Of a DNA stretch of 64,000 nt, positions 54,223 through 64,000 are shown piece by piece. The DNA is from Saccharopolyspora indica (GTDB lineage Bacteria; Actinomycetota; Actinomycetes; Mycobacteriales; Pseudonocardiaceae): the NCBI RefSeq assembly GCF_027853965.1, contig NZ_JAQGLB010000002.1, positions 186,001 to 250,000 on the forward strand, written 5' to 3'. The notes below the pieces were generated by a model. That model did no database searches. It worked only from the letters and a program-made list of their open reading frames with translations, and was not told where the DNA came from. Every line of letters starts with the position of its first letter. The stretch's first letter is position 1. The translations under genes and the position numbers were made by a program.

Positions 54223-54279
54223 CCCCGGTGAAGGGCACCTTTCAGCAAGTTACTTGCCTAAAGGTGCCCTTCACCGGGG
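54223..54279. repeat. Palindrome family B, copy 4
   Basis: Arms of about 28 bases beginning CCCCGGTGAAGGGCACC with two mismatches near the centre, which reads CAAGTTACTTG as in copy 2. It ends ten bases before the ilvD stop. Copies 3 and 4 are paired like copies 1 and 2. Confidence 0.8.
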
Positions 54280-54288
54280 AGAGAACGC

Positions 54289-56133
54289 TCACTTGTTGAC
54301 GTCGCGGACCGCGCCGTAGGAGGCGGAGGTGGCGAGGCGGGCGTAGGCGCGCAGGGCCGCCGTGACCTTGCGCTCGCGGCCCACCGGGGTCCACGGCTGC
54401 TCGCTGGCGTCCATCTTGGCGCGGCGCTCGGCCAGGACCTCGTCGGAGACCAGCAGTTCCAGCTTGCGCTCGCGGACGTCGATGAGGATCTGGTCGCCGT
54501 TGGCCACCAGGCCGATGGTGCCGCCGTTGGCGGCCTCGGGGGAGATGTGGCCGATCGACAGGCCCGACGAGCCACCGGAGAAGCGGCCGTCGGTGATCAG
54601 CGCGCACTTCTTGCCCAGGCCGGAGCCCTTCAGGAACGCCGTCGGGTGCAGCATCTCCTGCATGCCCGGCCCGCCTGCGGGACCTTCGTAGCGGATCACC
54701 AGCACCTCGCCGGGCTGGATCTCCTTGTTCAGGATCGCCGAGACGGCCTGCTCCTGGCTCTCCAGCACGCGCGCCGGGCCCTGGAAGTACCAGAGCTCCT
54801 CCTCGACGCCCGCGGTCTTGACCACCGCGCCCTCCTCGGCGAGGTTGCCCTTGAGCACGGCCAGCCCGCCGTCGGCGGTGTAGGCGTGCGCGACGTCGCG
54901 GATGCAGCCGCCCGCCGCGTCGGTGTCCAAAGAGGACCAGCGGTTCTCGGTGGAGAACGCCTTCGTGGTGCGCACCCCGCCCGGTGCGGCGTGGAACAGC
55001 TCGATGGCCTCCGGCGACGGGGACTCGCCGCGGATGTCCCACTTGTCCAGCCACTCGGTGAGGCTCGCGCTGTGCACCGAGGAGACGTCGCGGTGCAGCA
55101 GGCCCGCGCGGTCCAGCTCGCCCATGATCGCCGAGATGCCGCCGGCCCGGTGCACGTCCTCCATGTGGTAGTCGGAGTTCGGGCTGACCTTCGACAGGCA
55201 CGGCACGCGGCGGCTGGTCTCGGCGATGTCGTCGAGGTCGAAGTCGACCTCGCCCTCGATCGCGGCGGCCAGCGTGTGCAGCACCGTGTTGGTGGAACCG
55301 CCCATCGCCATGTCCAGCGCCATGGCGTTCTCGAACGCCTTCTTGTTCGCCACCGACCGCGGCAGCACCGACTCGTCGTCCTCGCCGTAGTAGCGCTTGG
55401 CGATGCGCACCACGGTCCGGCCCGCCTCCTGGAACAGCGCGCGCCGCGCGGCGTGCGTGGCCAGCGTCGAGCCGTTGCCGGGCAGCGCCAGGCCGAGCGC
55501 CTCGGTGAGGCAGTTCATCGAGTTCGCGGTGAACATGCCCGAGCAGGACCCGCAGGTCGGGCACGCGGAGCGCTCCACCTCGCTGAGCCCGTCGTCGTCC
55601 ACCGCGGAGTTCGCCGACGCGGCGATGGTGGTGATCAGGTCGGTCGGGGCCTGCGCCACGCCTTCCACCACGACGGCCTTGCCCGCCTCCATCGGCCCGC
55701 CGGAGACGAACACGGTCGGGATGTTCAGCCGCATCGCGGCGTTGAGCATGCCCGGCGTGATCTTGTCGCAGTTGGAGATGCACACCAGCGCATCGGCCTG
55801 GTGGGCGTTGACCATGTACTCCACCGAGTCGGCGATCAGCTCGCGCGAGGGCAGCGAGTAGAGCATCCCGCCGTGGCCCATCGCGATGCCGTCGTCCACC
55901 GCGATGGTGTGGAACTCCCGCGCCACGCCGCCGGCCTCGCGGATCGTCTCGGCCACCACGTCGCCGAGGTCGCGCAGGTGCACGTGCCCGGGCACGAACT
56001 GGGTGTAGGAGTTGGCGATGGCGACGATCGGCTTGCCGAAGTCGTCGTCGGTCATGCCGGTGGCACGCCAAAGCGACCGCGCGCCAGCGGCATTTCGTCC
56101 ATGAGTAGTCGTCCGAGAGCGCAGCTGAGGCAT
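54289..56133 (-). CDS. ilvD: Dihydroxy-acid dehydratase
   Basis: This 614-residue iron-sulfur dehydratase converts 2,3-dihydroxy-isovalerate (or the methylvalerate analogue) to the 2-oxo acid in valine, isoleucine and leucine synthesis. Cluster cysteines lie in [11 protein letters not shown] and in [27 protein letters not shown] is also typical. ATG 56133 is preceded by AAGG at five bases; an in-frame GTG at 56139 is less likely. It is on the opposite strand from ilvBNC, about 1 kb away, so it must be regulated separately from the attenuated operon. Confidence 0.96.
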   Translation of the reverse strand: MPQLRSRTTTHGRNAAGARSLWRATGMTDDDFGKPIVAIANSYTQFVPGHVHLRDLGDVVAETIREAGGVAREFHTIAVDDGIAMGHGGMLYSLPSRELIADSVEYMVNAHQADALVCISNCDKITPGMLNAAMRLNIPTVFVSGGPMEAGKAVVVEGVAQAPTDLITTIAASANSAVDDDGLSEVERSACPTCGSCSGMFTANSMNCLTEALGLALPGNGSTLATHAARRALFQEAGRTVVRIAKRYYGEDDESVLPRSVANKKAFENAMALDMAMGGSTNTVLHTLAAAIEGEVDFDLDDIAETSRRVPCLSKVSPNSDYHMEDVHRAGGISAIMGELDRAGLLHRDVSSVHSASLTEWLDKWDIRGESPSPEAIELFHAAPGGVRTTKAFSTENRWSSLDTDAAGGCIRDVAHAYTADGGLAVLKGNLAEEGAVVKTAGVEEELWYFQGPARVLESQEQAVSAILNKEIQPGEVLVIRYEGPAGGPGMQEMLHPTAFLKGSGLGKKCALITDGRFSGGSSGLSIGHISPEAANGGTIGLVANGDQILIDVRERKLELLVSDEVLAERRAKMDASEQPWTPVGRERKVTAALRAYARLATSASYGAVRDVNK

Positions 56134-56281
56134 ATCCACCTTCTCGTTCGGGAAGAGCGCATTTCACCCGGCGCGGATGTTCGGTGGTGTCAGCGCAGAA
56201 CGCGCGCGGCGACTTCCGCTGGGGACATCCGTCACCGAGGGACGCGCCTTGTGGGCGCGGGGAGTGGCGGTGCCGCCGAGA

Positions 56282-56752
56282 TTACTCCTGCGATTCCGGG
56301 TTGGGGAGGCGCCCACCGCTCATCACCGACAGGCGGGGCAGGTCGCGCACCCGCACCGCGGGCATGGTGATCTCCTTGCCGGAGGTCAGGACCGCCTTGA
56401 GCCAGCGCTTCTCGTCCAGGCGCAGCGAGGTGACCTCGTCCCACCCGAACCGGCCGCCGCCCAGCGCCGTGCGGACCTTGACCTGGTCCTGGCTCACGGT
56501 GGTGCGGGTGCGCAGGATCCACCAGGCCAGGCCCAGCGGGATCAGGTAGACCAGCAGGCCCCACGGGTACGCGGCCCAGGCCAGCGGGGTGGCGCAGACG
56601 AGGATGGCGAGCACGGCGAGCAGCGATACCGGGGTGATCCGGAAGGTAAGCGACTTCGGGAGCTCGGGGCGCTTCGGCTGCTCGGAGCTCGCCGGGGCGT
56701 TGGCGGCCTGGTCGTTTTCGGGCTGCTCGGGCTGCTGCGGGGTCTCGCTCAC
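56282..56752 (-). CDS. PH-domain membrane protein (Cfp6-like)
   Basis: This 156-residue protein has an acidic, proline/glutamate-rich N-terminus (ETPQQPEQPENDQAAN), two hydrophobic helices (VSLLAVLAILVC and WGLLVYLIPLGLAWWIL), then a bacterial PH-like domain (TVSQDQVKVRTALGGGRFGWDEV). Its M. tuberculosis counterpart appears to be Cfp6 (Rv3004), also divergent from ilvB. Start GTG 56752 lacks a well-spaced SD and is the least certain part. The role is unknown. Confidence 0.75.
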   Translation of the reverse strand: MSETPQQPEQPENDQAANAPASSEQPKRPELPKSLTFRITPVSLLAVLAILVCATPLAWAAYPWGLLVYLIPLGLAWWILRTRTTVSQDQVKVRTALGGGRFGWDEVTSLRLDEKRWLKAVLTSGKEITMPAVRVRDLPRLSVMSGGRLPNPESQE

Positions 56753-56978
56753 GCTGTCGATGGTCTCACCTGCGGTTGCGCGGCCGCCAAGGTCCCGTGG
56801 TCCGGAGCGCGCGGATCCCATCACGGCCATGACACGACCGGGCGCGGCGTACGTCACACGGAGGGCTGGCGGAGTGCTGCTGAACTGCGGATACGGCGTC
56901 CCGGACGGCGGTGCCGGGCGTTCTGGGTGTCCACCATGCGGGAGGATCGTCCCGCATGGTTTGACGGAACGGAGTGCG

Positions 56979-57047
56979 TTGATTAACGTCCTTGCCATGC
57001 TGCGACTGCACAACATTCTCGTACTTCCCCGGCGCGTCGACGCCTAG
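56979..57047 (+). CDS. ilvB leader peptide (branched-chain-rich)
   Basis: A short frame ends [15 protein letters not shown] and a TAG at 57045. It starts either at ATG 56997 (16 residues) or at TTG 56979 (22 residues, with GGAG four bases upstream). The longer form has 10 of 22 residues Leu, Ile or Val. A following perfect inverted repeat and intrinsic terminator complete a classical attenuator. Ribosome stalling at branched-chain codons would disrupt the pairing and allow read-through into ilvB, as described for ilvBNC of Corynebacterium glutamicum. Confidence 0.8.
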   Translation: MINVLAMLRLHNILVLPRRVDA

Positions 57048-57109
57048 GAAGTTCGCAGCGTCGACGCGCCAACCCTCGTGGGGCCATTTGTGGTCCGCGG
57101 GGGTTTTTT
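57031..57109 (+). terminator. ilvB attenuator: competing stem and intrinsic terminator
   Basis: GGCGCGTCGACGC (57031-57043, inside the leader ORF) pairs perfectly over 13 bases with GCGTCGACGCGCC (57058-57070). Directly after, AACCCTCGTGG (57071-57081) pairs with CCGCGGGGGTT (57095-57105, two G-U pairs) followed by a run of six T, a true intrinsic terminator. The geometry fits translation-coupled transcription attenuation. Confidence 0.82.
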
Positions 57110-57147
57110 CGTGTCCAGCCCAACCTACCGACCTTGAGGCAGACCCG

Positions 57148-58977
57148 ATGACCAGCGCCAACACCAGGCAGAATCCGGTCCCGGCGCCCCCGCCTGGACG
57201 CCGTCCGAAGCCCGCACCGCCCAGCGGTGCCCCAGTGAAGGTGACCGGTGCGCAGGCACTGGTGCGCTCCCTGGAATCCGTGGGCTGCGAGATCGTCTTC
57301 GGCATTCCGGGCGGCACCATCCTCCCCTCCTACGACCCGCTGCTCGACTCGCAGAAGGTCCGGCACGTGCTGGTCCGCCACGAGCAGGGCGCCGGGCACG
57401 CCGCCACCGGCTACGCCCAGGTCACCGGCAAGGTCGGGGTGTGCATGGCCACCTCCGGGCCGGGTGCGACCAACCTCGTCACCGCGCTGGCCGACGCGCA
57501 GATGGACTCGGTTCCGGTGGTGGCCATCACCGGTCAGCAGAGCACCGCGTTGATCGGCTCCGACGCCTTCCAGGAAGCCGACATCTGCGGCATCACGCTG
57601 CCGATCACCAAGCACAACTTCCTGGTCACCAACCCCGACGACATCCCGCGCACCATCGCCGAGGCGTTCTACATCGCCGCCAGCGGCCGCCCCGGCCCGG
57701 TGCTCGTCGACATCCCCAAGGACGTCCAGCAGGCCACCACCTCGTTCGCCTGGCCGCCGGAGATGAAGCTGCCCGGCTACCGGCCGACCAGCAAGCCGCA
57801 CGGCAAGCAGGTCCGCGAGGCGGCCAAGCTGATCACCGAGGCGCAGCGCCCGGTGCTCTACGTCGGCGGCGGTGTGATCAAGGCCGACGCGCACGCCGAA
57901 CTGCGCGAACTGGCCGAGCGCACCGGCATCCCGGTGGTGACCACGCTGATGGCGCGCGGCGCGTTCCCCGACTCGCACCCGCAGCACCTGGGCATGCCGG
58001 GCATGCACGGCACGGTCGCCGCGGTCACCGCGATGCAGCGCGCCGACCTGCTGATCGCGCTGGGCGCCCGCTTCGACGACCGGGTCACCGGGCAGCTGGA
58101 GTCGTTCGCGCCGGAGGCCAAGGTCGTGCACGCCGACATCGACCCGGCGGAGATCTCCAAGAACCGCCACGCCGACGTGCCGATCGTCGGTGACTGCAAG
58201 GACGTCATCGCCGAGCTGATCGAGGCGGTCGGCGCCGCCACCACCGAGCACGGCACGGCGGACCTGGCACCGTGGTGGGCGCAGCTCAACGACTGGCTCG
58301 AGCGGTTCCCGCGGGGCTACGAGTGGCCCGCCGACGGCAGCCTGTCGCCGGAGTACGTCATCGAGCGGCTGGGCAAGATCGCTGGGCCGGAGGCCATCTA
58401 CGCAGCGGGCGTCGGCCAGCACCAGATGTGGGCCGCGCAGTTCATCGACTACGAGAACCCGCGCACCTGGCTGAACTCCGGTGGCCTGGGCACCATGGGC
58501 TACGCGGTGCCCGCCGCGATGGGCGCCAAGGCGGGTGCGCCGGACGCGGCGGTGTGGGCGGTCGACGGCGACGGCTGCTTCCAGATGACCAACCAGGAAC
58601 TGGCGACCTGCGCCATCGAGGACCTGCCGATCAAGGTCGCCATCATCAACAACGGCAACCTGGGCATGGTCCGGCAGTGGCAGAACCTGTTCTACGCCGA
58701 GCGCTACTCGCACAGCGACCTCGGCACCCACAAGCACCGCATCCCGGACTTCAAGCTGCTGGCCGAGGCCTACGGCTGCGTCGGCCTGCGGTGCGAGTCC
58801 AAAGAGGACGTCGACAGCGTCATCCAGCGCGCGATGGAGATCAACGACCGCCCGGTCGTGATCGACTTCGTGGTGGGCGCCGACGCCCAGGTGTGGCCGA
58901 TGGTGGCCGCCGGGACCAGCAACGACGAGATCATGGCTGCGCGCGACGTCCGCCCGCAGTTCGAGGACGAGGAGTGA
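57148..58977 (+). CDS. ilvB: Acetolactate synthase large (catalytic) subunit
   Basis: This 609-residue thiamine diphosphate enzyme makes acetolactate or acetohydroxybutyrate, the first common step of branched-chain synthesis. The catalytic glutamate is in [15 protein letters not shown], the ThDP/Mg motif is [16 protein letters not shown]...NNGNLGM, and FAD-domain segments follow [12 protein letters not shown] proline-rich extension of about 30 residues precedes the domain. ATG 57148 has GAGG eight bases upstream. It is the first gene of ilvBNC, behind the attenuator. Confidence 0.97.
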   Translation: MTSANTRQNPVPAPPPGRRPKPAPPSGAPVKVTGAQALVRSLESVGCEIVFGIPGGTILPSYDPLLDSQKVRHVLVRHEQGAGHAATGYAQVTGKVGVCMATSGPGATNLVTALADAQMDSVPVVAITGQQSTALIGSDAFQEADICGITLPITKHNFLVTNPDDIPRTIAEAFYIAASGRPGPVLVDIPKDVQQATTSFAWPPEMKLPGYRPTSKPHGKQVREAAKLITEAQRPVLYVGGGVIKADAHAELRELAERTGIPVVTTLMARGAFPDSHPQHLGMPGMHGTVAAVTAMQRADLLIALGARFDDRVTGQLESFAPEAKVVHADIDPAEISKNRHADVPIVGDCKDVIAELIEAVGAATTEHGTADLAPWWAQLNDWLERFPRGYEWPADGSLSPEYVIERLGKIAGPEAIYAAGVGQHQMWAAQFIDYENPRTWLNSGGLGTMGYAVPAAMGAKAGAPDAAVWAVDGDGCFQMTNQELATCAIEDLPIKVAIINNGNLGMVRQWQNLFYAERYSHSDLGTHKHRIPDFKLLAEAYGCVGLRCESKEDVDSVIQRAMEINDRPVVIDFVVGADAQVWPMVAAGTSNDEIMAARDVRPQFEDEE

Positions 58978-58984
58978 GCGCGCG

Positions 58985-59491
58985 ATGAGCCGACACACGC
59001 TCAGCGTGCTGGTGGAGAACGTTCCGGGCGTCCTGGCCCGGGTGTCCGGCCTGTTCTCCCGGCGCAGCTTCAACATCGAGTCGCTCGCGGTCGGCCCGAC
59101 CGAGCACCCGGAGATCTCCCGGATGACGATCGTGGTCCAGGTCAGCGACCAGCCGCTGGAACAGGTCACCAAGCAGCTCAACAAGCTGATCAACGTGATC
59201 AAGATCGTGGAGCTGGACACCGAAGCGGCGGTGCAGCGGGAACTGCTGCTGGTCAAGGTCCGCGCCGACGCCTCGGTGCGCAGCCAGGTCCTGGAGACGG
59301 TGCAGCTCTTCCGCGCGAAAGTGGTGGACGTCTCCCCTGAGGCGCTGACCATCGAGGCCACCGGAACCGCCGATAAGCTCGACGCGTTGCTGCGAATGCT
59401 GGAACCCTACGGCGTCCGCGAAATGGTGCAGTCGGGCACGATCGCGATCGGTCGTGGACCGCGCTCCATAACGGCCACTGCAGTGCGCTGA
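58985..59491 (+). CDS. ilvN: Acetolactate synthase small (regulatory) subunit
   Basis: This 168-residue ACT-domain subunit binds valine and mediates feedback inhibition of IlvB. HTLSVLVENVPGVLARVSGLF, RRSFNIESLAVGPTE and the later KVVDVSPEALTIEATG are typical. It starts at ATG 58985, eight bases after the ilvB stop, and ends 56 bp before ilvC. Confidence 0.96.
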   Translation: MSRHTLSVLVENVPGVLARVSGLFSRRSFNIESLAVGPTEHPEISRMTIVVQVSDQPLEQVTKQLNKLINVIKIVELDTEAAVQRELLLVKVRADASVRSQVLETVQLFRAKVVDVSPEALTIEATGTADKLDALLRMLEPYGVREMVQSGTIAIGRGPRSITATAVR

Positions 59492-59541
59492 ACACCCCCG
59501 CCACAGGCCGCAAGACGAAGACGTTCGAAAGGAATAGCTGA

Positions 59542-60543
<1,002 letters not shown>

Positions 60544-60604
60544 GCTGACGCCGCTCCCACGGTTTTCGGCGGCGCGCTACCCGCGCGCACTGCCGATGCG
60601 AACG

Positions 60605-60634
60605 GCCCGGTGCACCCCACAAGGGGCACCGGGC
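60605..60634 (+). terminator. Hairpin after ilvC
   Basis: GCCCGGTG(CA)CCCC and GGGGCACCGGGC pair around ACAA with a two-base bulge, about 60 bp past the ilvC stop. There is no T-run. Confidence 0.6.
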
Positions 60635-60720
60635 CTCGTGCCGTTGTCGCGCCCCGGCGGGGTTTTCCCGTTTTACCAGGGGTGGGATCGTCGCTGCGGG
60701 TGAGGTCTACAGTACGCATC

Positions 60721-60963
60721 GTGAGTGAGAACGAGATCGTCGACGACAAGGCGCACATCCGCCACAAGCTGGACTTCTCCGACGCGGAGTGGATCACCAG
60801 CACCGACGACCCAGACGAACCCGGCGTGGAGATCGCGTTCGTGGACGGCTACGTCGGCATGCGCAACGGCGCGGACCAGGACGGGCCGGTGCTCGTCTTC
60901 ACCCCGGAGGAGTGGGACGCCTTCGTCGCCGGTGCCAAGGACGGCGAGTTCGACGAGCCGTGA
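60721..60963 (+). CDS. DUF397 domain protein
   Basis: This acidic 80-residue protein has the DUF397 core (VEIAFVDGYVGMRN, then DGPVLVFTPEEWDAFVAGA and KDGEFD). In streptomycetes such proteins pair with XRE-type regulators, but no partner gene lies nearby here. The N-terminal part is less typical of the family. A TACAGT -10 (60708-60713) seven bases before GTG 60721 and no SD suggest a leaderless transcript. Confidence 0.8.
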   Translation: MSENEIVDDKAHIRHKLDFSDAEWITSTDDPDEPGVEIAFVDGYVGMRNGADQDGPVLVFTPEEWDAFVAGAKDGEFDEP

Positions 60964-61269
60964 CGGGTGGGCTGCGCGGGTCGCTCCGCGCAGTCCCCGC
61001 CGATTTCCCGGTCGCGCAACCGCGGGTGCACGGACAGTCCGAACCACTAGTCCGATTTAGTGGCAATTCACCCCACCGGTCTCGTGCTGTCCTATTCGCA
61101 CCTGGGCTGATCTGCGATAATGCTGGTCAACCGGATTATCCGGGCGGATTGTTCCGAACCGGTGATCCGGGCAACACCCTTGTGAACACTTTCTCAATCT
61201 CCCGTTAAACTCCCCACCCGTCCGGGCACATCGCCGTGCCGACCGTGATCTTCCACCTGGAGTTCGCCC
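60964..61269. other. Intergenic region upstream of serA
   Basis: No gene of convincing size is seen in these 306 bases. It is less GC-rich than its surroundings. GATAATG near 61116 is a plausible -10 for serA. A 9-codon frame (GTG 61182 to 61208) ends just before the serA leader; I see no stem pairing to support it as an attenuator. Confidence 0.4.
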
Positions 61270-62865
61270 GTGACCAACGCAAGCCGTCCTGTCGTCCTGA
61301 TCGCCGAGAAGCTGGCTCCGTCCGTGATCGACGCCCTGGGAGACGGTGTCGAGATCCGCAACGTGGACGGCACGGACCGGCCGGCGCTGCTCGACGCCGT
61401 CGCCGAGGCCGACGCGCTGCTGGTCCGTTCCGCCACCAAGGTCGACGCGGAGGTGCTGTCCGCGGCGAAGAAGCTCAAGGTCGTCGCCCGCGCCGGGGTC
61501 GGCCTGGACAACGTCGAGGTGCCCGCCGCCACCGAGCGCGGCGTGATGGTGGTCAACGCCCCCACCTCCAACATCGTCTCGGCCGCCGAGCACGCGATGG
61601 CCCTGCTGCTGGCGGTGGCCCGCAACGTCCCGCAGGCGGACGCGAGCCTCAAGGGCGGCGCGTGGAAGCGCAGCTCCTACGGCGGTGTCGAGCTCAACGG
61701 CAAGACCGTCGGCGTGGTGGGGCTGGGCAAGATCGGCCAGCTCTTCGCGCAGCGGGTGGCCGCGTTCGGCACCAAGCTGATCGCCTACGACCCCTACGTC
61801 TCGGCCGCCCGTGCCGCCCAGCTCGGCATCGAGCTGGTCTCGCTGGACGAGCTGCTGACCCGCGCCGACGCGATCTCCATCCACCTGCCCAAGACCGCCG
61901 AGACGCTGGGCCTGATCGGCGCCGAGGAGCTGAAGAAGGCCAAGCCCGGGCTGCTGATCGTCAACGCCGCCCGCGGTGGCCTGATCGACGAGGACGCGCT
62001 GTACGACGCGCTGCGCAACGGCCAGATCGGCGGCGCGGGCATCGACGTGTTCAAGACCGAGCCGACCACCGAGAGCCCGTTGTTCGAGCTGGACAACGTG
62101 GTCGTCACCCCGCACCTGGGCGCCTCCACGGCGGAGGCCCAGGACCGCGCGGGCACCGACGTGGCCCGCTCGGTGCGGCTGGCGCTGCGCGGCGACTTCG
62201 TGCCGGACGCGGTCAACGTCCAGGGCGGTGCGGTCGGCGAGGAGGTCCGCCCGTACCTGTCGCTGACCCAGAAGCTCGGCCAGCTGCTGGCCGCGCTGCT
62301 GGGCACCACGCCGAGCTCGGTGACCGTCGAGGCGCGCGGTGAGCTCGCCGACGAGGACGTCTCGGTGCTGCAGCTGGCGGCCCTGCGCGGCGTGTTCGCC
62401 GGCGCGGTGGAGAACCAGGTGACCTTCGTCAACGCCCCGCAGCTGGCCGAGGACCTGGGCGTGCAGGTCGAGGTCGAGACCTCGCCGGAGAGCCCGAACC
62501 ACCGCAGCGTGGTGACGGTGCGCGCCGGGCTCGCGGACGGCCGCACCGCGCGCGTCTCGGGCGCGCTGTCCGGCTCGAACCTGGTGGAGAAGCTGGTGGA
62601 GGTCAACGGCCGCAACTTCGACCTGCGCGCCGAGGGCAACGTGCTGCTGCTGGAGTACCCGGACCGCCCGGGCGTGATGGGCAAGGTCGGCACGCTGCTC
62701 GGCGAGGTCAGCGTGAACATCGAGGCCGCCACGGTCAGCCAGACCACCGACCGCTCGGACGCGGTCATGCTGCTGCGCGTCGACCGCCCGGTCGAGCAGG
62801 GCGTCCTGGAGCCGATCGGCGCCGCGGTCGGCGCCCGCATCGTCCGCACGGTGACGTTCGAGTAA
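61270..62865 (+). CDS. serA: D-3-phosphoglycerate dehydrogenase
   Basis: This 531-residue enzyme starts the phosphorylated serine pathway by oxidising 3-phosphoglycerate with NAD+. The Rossmann motif is VVGLGKIGQLFA, and catalytic residues lie in NAARGGLIDEDAL and the HLGASTAEAQ segment. The extra allosteric substrate-binding domain and C-terminal ACT domain (YPDRPGVMGKVGTLL) make it the long actinobacterial form, as in M. tuberculosis SerA1. It starts at GTG 61270. Confidence 0.97.
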   Translation: MTNASRPVVLIAEKLAPSVIDALGDGVEIRNVDGTDRPALLDAVAEADALLVRSATKVDAEVLSAAKKLKVVARAGVGLDNVEVPAATERGVMVVNAPTSNIVSAAEHAMALLLAVARNVPQADASLKGGAWKRSSYGGVELNGKTVGVVGLGKIGQLFAQRVAAFGTKLIAYDPYVSAARAAQLGIELVSLDELLTRADAISIHLPKTAETLGLIGAEELKKAKPGLLIVNAARGGLIDEDALYDALRNGQIGGAGIDVFKTEPTTESPLFELDNVVVTPHLGASTAEAQDRAGTDVARSVRLALRGDFVPDAVNVQGGAVGEEVRPYLSLTQKLGQLLAALLGTTPSSVTVEARGELADEDVSVLQLAALRGVFAGAVENQVTFVNAPQLAEDLGVQVEVETSPESPNHRSVVTVRAGLADGRTARVSGALSGSNLVEKLVEVNGRNFDLRAEGNVLLLEYPDRPGVMGKVGTLLGEVSVNIEAATVSQTTDRSDAVMLLRVDRPVEQGVLEPIGAAVGARIVRTVTFE

Positions 62866-62877
62866 GGAGTTTTCCGC

Positions 62878-62917
62878 GAAGCGCGGGGTGTGCCGGGAGC
62901 GGCGCGCCCCGCGCTTC
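62878..62917 (+). terminator. Terminator after serA
   Basis: Perfect 11-bp arms GAAGCGCGGGG and CCCCGCGCTTC begin 12 bases after the stop, followed by TGCTTTGGG. Confidence 0.7.
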
Positions 62918-63159
62918 TGCTTTGGGCGGATCGGGCCGTTACTGCTCGGTCAGGTGAAGGCGGGGGCGGTCCGCGATGTGGGATCCGCCCAGAACCGCAG
63001 CAGGGACCGAGGGTCCTCTCACTCTTTCGGGGGTCCCACAGTTCGGGAGGCTTCATCCACTTGGTGGGCCCGGCATCCCGCTCGCCGCTCCCGTGCCGGT
63101 AGCCTTCGGCTCAACAGTTCGAGCCCCGCAGGTCGGGGTGGTTCTCGGGAGGTGTGTAG

Positions 63160-64000
63160 ATGCGGCTCGCTGTGATCCCCGGCGACGGGATCGGGCCGGA
63201 GGTGATTGCCGAGGCACTCAAGGTCCTCGGTGAGGTGGTGCCGGATACCGAGATCACTCGATACGACCTGGGGGCCGCGCGCTGGCACGCGACGGGAGAA
63301 CTGCTGCCCGAGTCCGTTCTCGGTGAGCTCCGGCAGCACGACGCGATCCTGCTGGGCGCGGTCGGCGACCCGTCGGTGCCCAGCGGCATCCTGGAGCGCG
63401 GCCTGCTGCTGCGGCTGCGCTTCGAGCTCGACCACCACGTGAACCTGCGCCCGGCGCGGCTCTACCCGGGTGTGAAGAGCCCGGTGGCCGACCCGGGTGA
63501 GATCGACATGGTCGTGGTGCGCGAGGGCACCGAGGGTCCGTACGCGGGCAACGGTGGTCTGCTGCGCAAGGACACCACGCACGAGATCGCGACCGAGGTC
63601 AGCATCAACACCGCGTTCGGCGTGGAGCGCGTCGTGCGCGACGCGTTCGCCCGCGCCGCCGCCCGGCCGCGCAAGCACCTGACGCTGGTGCACAAGACCA
63701 ACGTGCTCACCCACGCCGGCTCGCTGTGGTCGCGCGTGGTGGAGGAGGTCTCGCTGCAGTACCCGGACGTCACCGTGGCCTACCAGCACGTGGACGCCAC
63801 CACCATCCACCTGGTCACCGACCCGGGCCGGTTCGACGTGGTCGTCACCGACAACCTGTTCGGCGACATCATCACCGACCTGGCCGGTGCGGTCACCGGT
63901 GGCATCGGGCTGGCCGCCAGCGGCAACATCGACGCCACCCGCCGCAACCCGAGCATGTTCGAGCCGGTGCACGGCAGCGCGCCGGACATCGCCGGGCAGG
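63160..64000 (+). CDS. leuB: 3-isopropylmalate dehydrogenase, truncated by the window end
   Basis: About 280 residues of LeuB are visible; the 3' end is outside the window. It oxidises and decarboxylates 3-isopropylmalate in leucine synthesis. It starts [19 protein letters not shown]. Substrate arginines lie in [20 protein letters not shown], and the Mg/NAD region is [15 protein letters not shown], then [15 protein letters not shown] 63160 has GGGAGG seven bases upstream. No start-codon leader peptide is evident in the 294-bp gap from serA. Confidence 0.96.
   Translation, partial: MRLAVIPGDGIGPEVIAEALKVLGEVVPDTEITRYDLGAARWHATGELLPESVLGELRQHDAILLGAVGDPSVPSGILERGLLLRLRFELDHHVNLRPARLYPGVKSPVADPGEIDMVVVREGTEGPYAGNGGLLRKDTTHEIATEVSINTAFGVERVVRDAFARAAARPRKHLTLVHKTNVLTHAGSLWSRVVEEVSLQYPDVTVAYQHVDATTIHLVTDPGRFDVVVTDNLFGDIITDLAGAVTGGIGLAASGNIDATRRNPSMFEPVHGSAPDIAGQ

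Noticed and set aside
61182-61208. A serine leader peptide for serA (nine codons)
   Set aside because: Only two Ser codons are present, and no pairing stem or terminator follows it.
62866-63159. T-box or leucine leader upstream of leuB
   Set aside because: No T-box consensus and no Leu-rich short frame were found; only small hairpins are present besides the serA terminator.

Overview
The window is very GC-rich, gene-dense chromosomal DNA from an actinobacterium. Frequent GTG starts, stop/start overlaps and the gene families present suggest a Pseudonocardiaceae-type organism, possibly Saccharopolyspora-like; the genus is an inference. No rRNA, tRNA, CRISPR array, transposase, integrase or phage gene was seen.

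Layout. 1-7 kb: the 3' part of an alpha-glucan phosphorylase gene, then two regulator-controlled accessory loci (MFS pump/TetR/Nudix; GlxA-type AraC regulator/NADPH:quinone-type oxidoreductase) and an HNH nuclease. 7-12 kb: a membrane TPR-like protein, a repeat array, a cysteine dioxygenase-rhodanese operon with a Cys-terminated leader peptide, an orphan ABC ATPase and an enoyl-CoA hydratase. 12-19 kb: a serine hydrolase opposite a composite HTH regulator, a full-length HrpA helicase and a DegV protein. 20-29 kb: etfBA, rnhA, a glycosyltransferase, an OlsB/OlsA-like acyltransferase pair, an MFS pump, cysteine desulfurase and mnmA. 29-35 kb: a TetR-controlled hydrolase/FAD monooxygenase operon, an alpha/beta hydrolase and an acyl-CoA synthetase. 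35-45 kb: a MetE-domain protein, two unassigned proteins, ligA, a GNAT, an ACT-domain protein and the gatC-gatA-(small membrane protein)-gatB operon. 45-54 kb: a second TetR/FAD monooxygenase pair, an LppZ-like lipoprotein, a BCCT transporter, an alpha/beta hydrolase, a DoxX protein and a SigG/SigJ-type sigma factor with a small partner. 54-64 kb: ilvD, a PH-domain membrane protein, the attenuated ilvB-ilvN-ilvC operon, a DUF397 protein, serA and the 5' part of leuB.

How the genes work together. ilvD, ilvBNC, serA and leuB form a branched-chain amino acid and serine biosynthesis block. IscS and MnmA jointly supply sulfur for tRNA thiolation. GatCAB amidates mischarged Glu-tRNA(Gln)/Asp-tRNA(Asn). 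From about 10 kb to the end, the gene order resembles Mycobacterium tuberculosis Rv3041c down to Rv2995c (ABC ATPase, ech, etf, GNAT, acyltransferase, iscS, mnmA, MetE-like, ligA, ACT, gatC, gatA, gatB, lppZ, DoxX, cfp6, ilvB, ilvN, ilvC, serA, leuB), with lineage-specific insertions. That comparison is from memory.

The less ordinary content is non-coding. There are several families of dispersed palindromes, two clustered arrays of a 25-bp unit, and a 120-bp cassette present twice. The cassette carries a ribosome-binding site and a conserved micro-ORF; in one copy the micro-ORF is coupled to a rhodanese gene, and in the other it supplies the start codon and N-terminus of an FAD monooxygenase.
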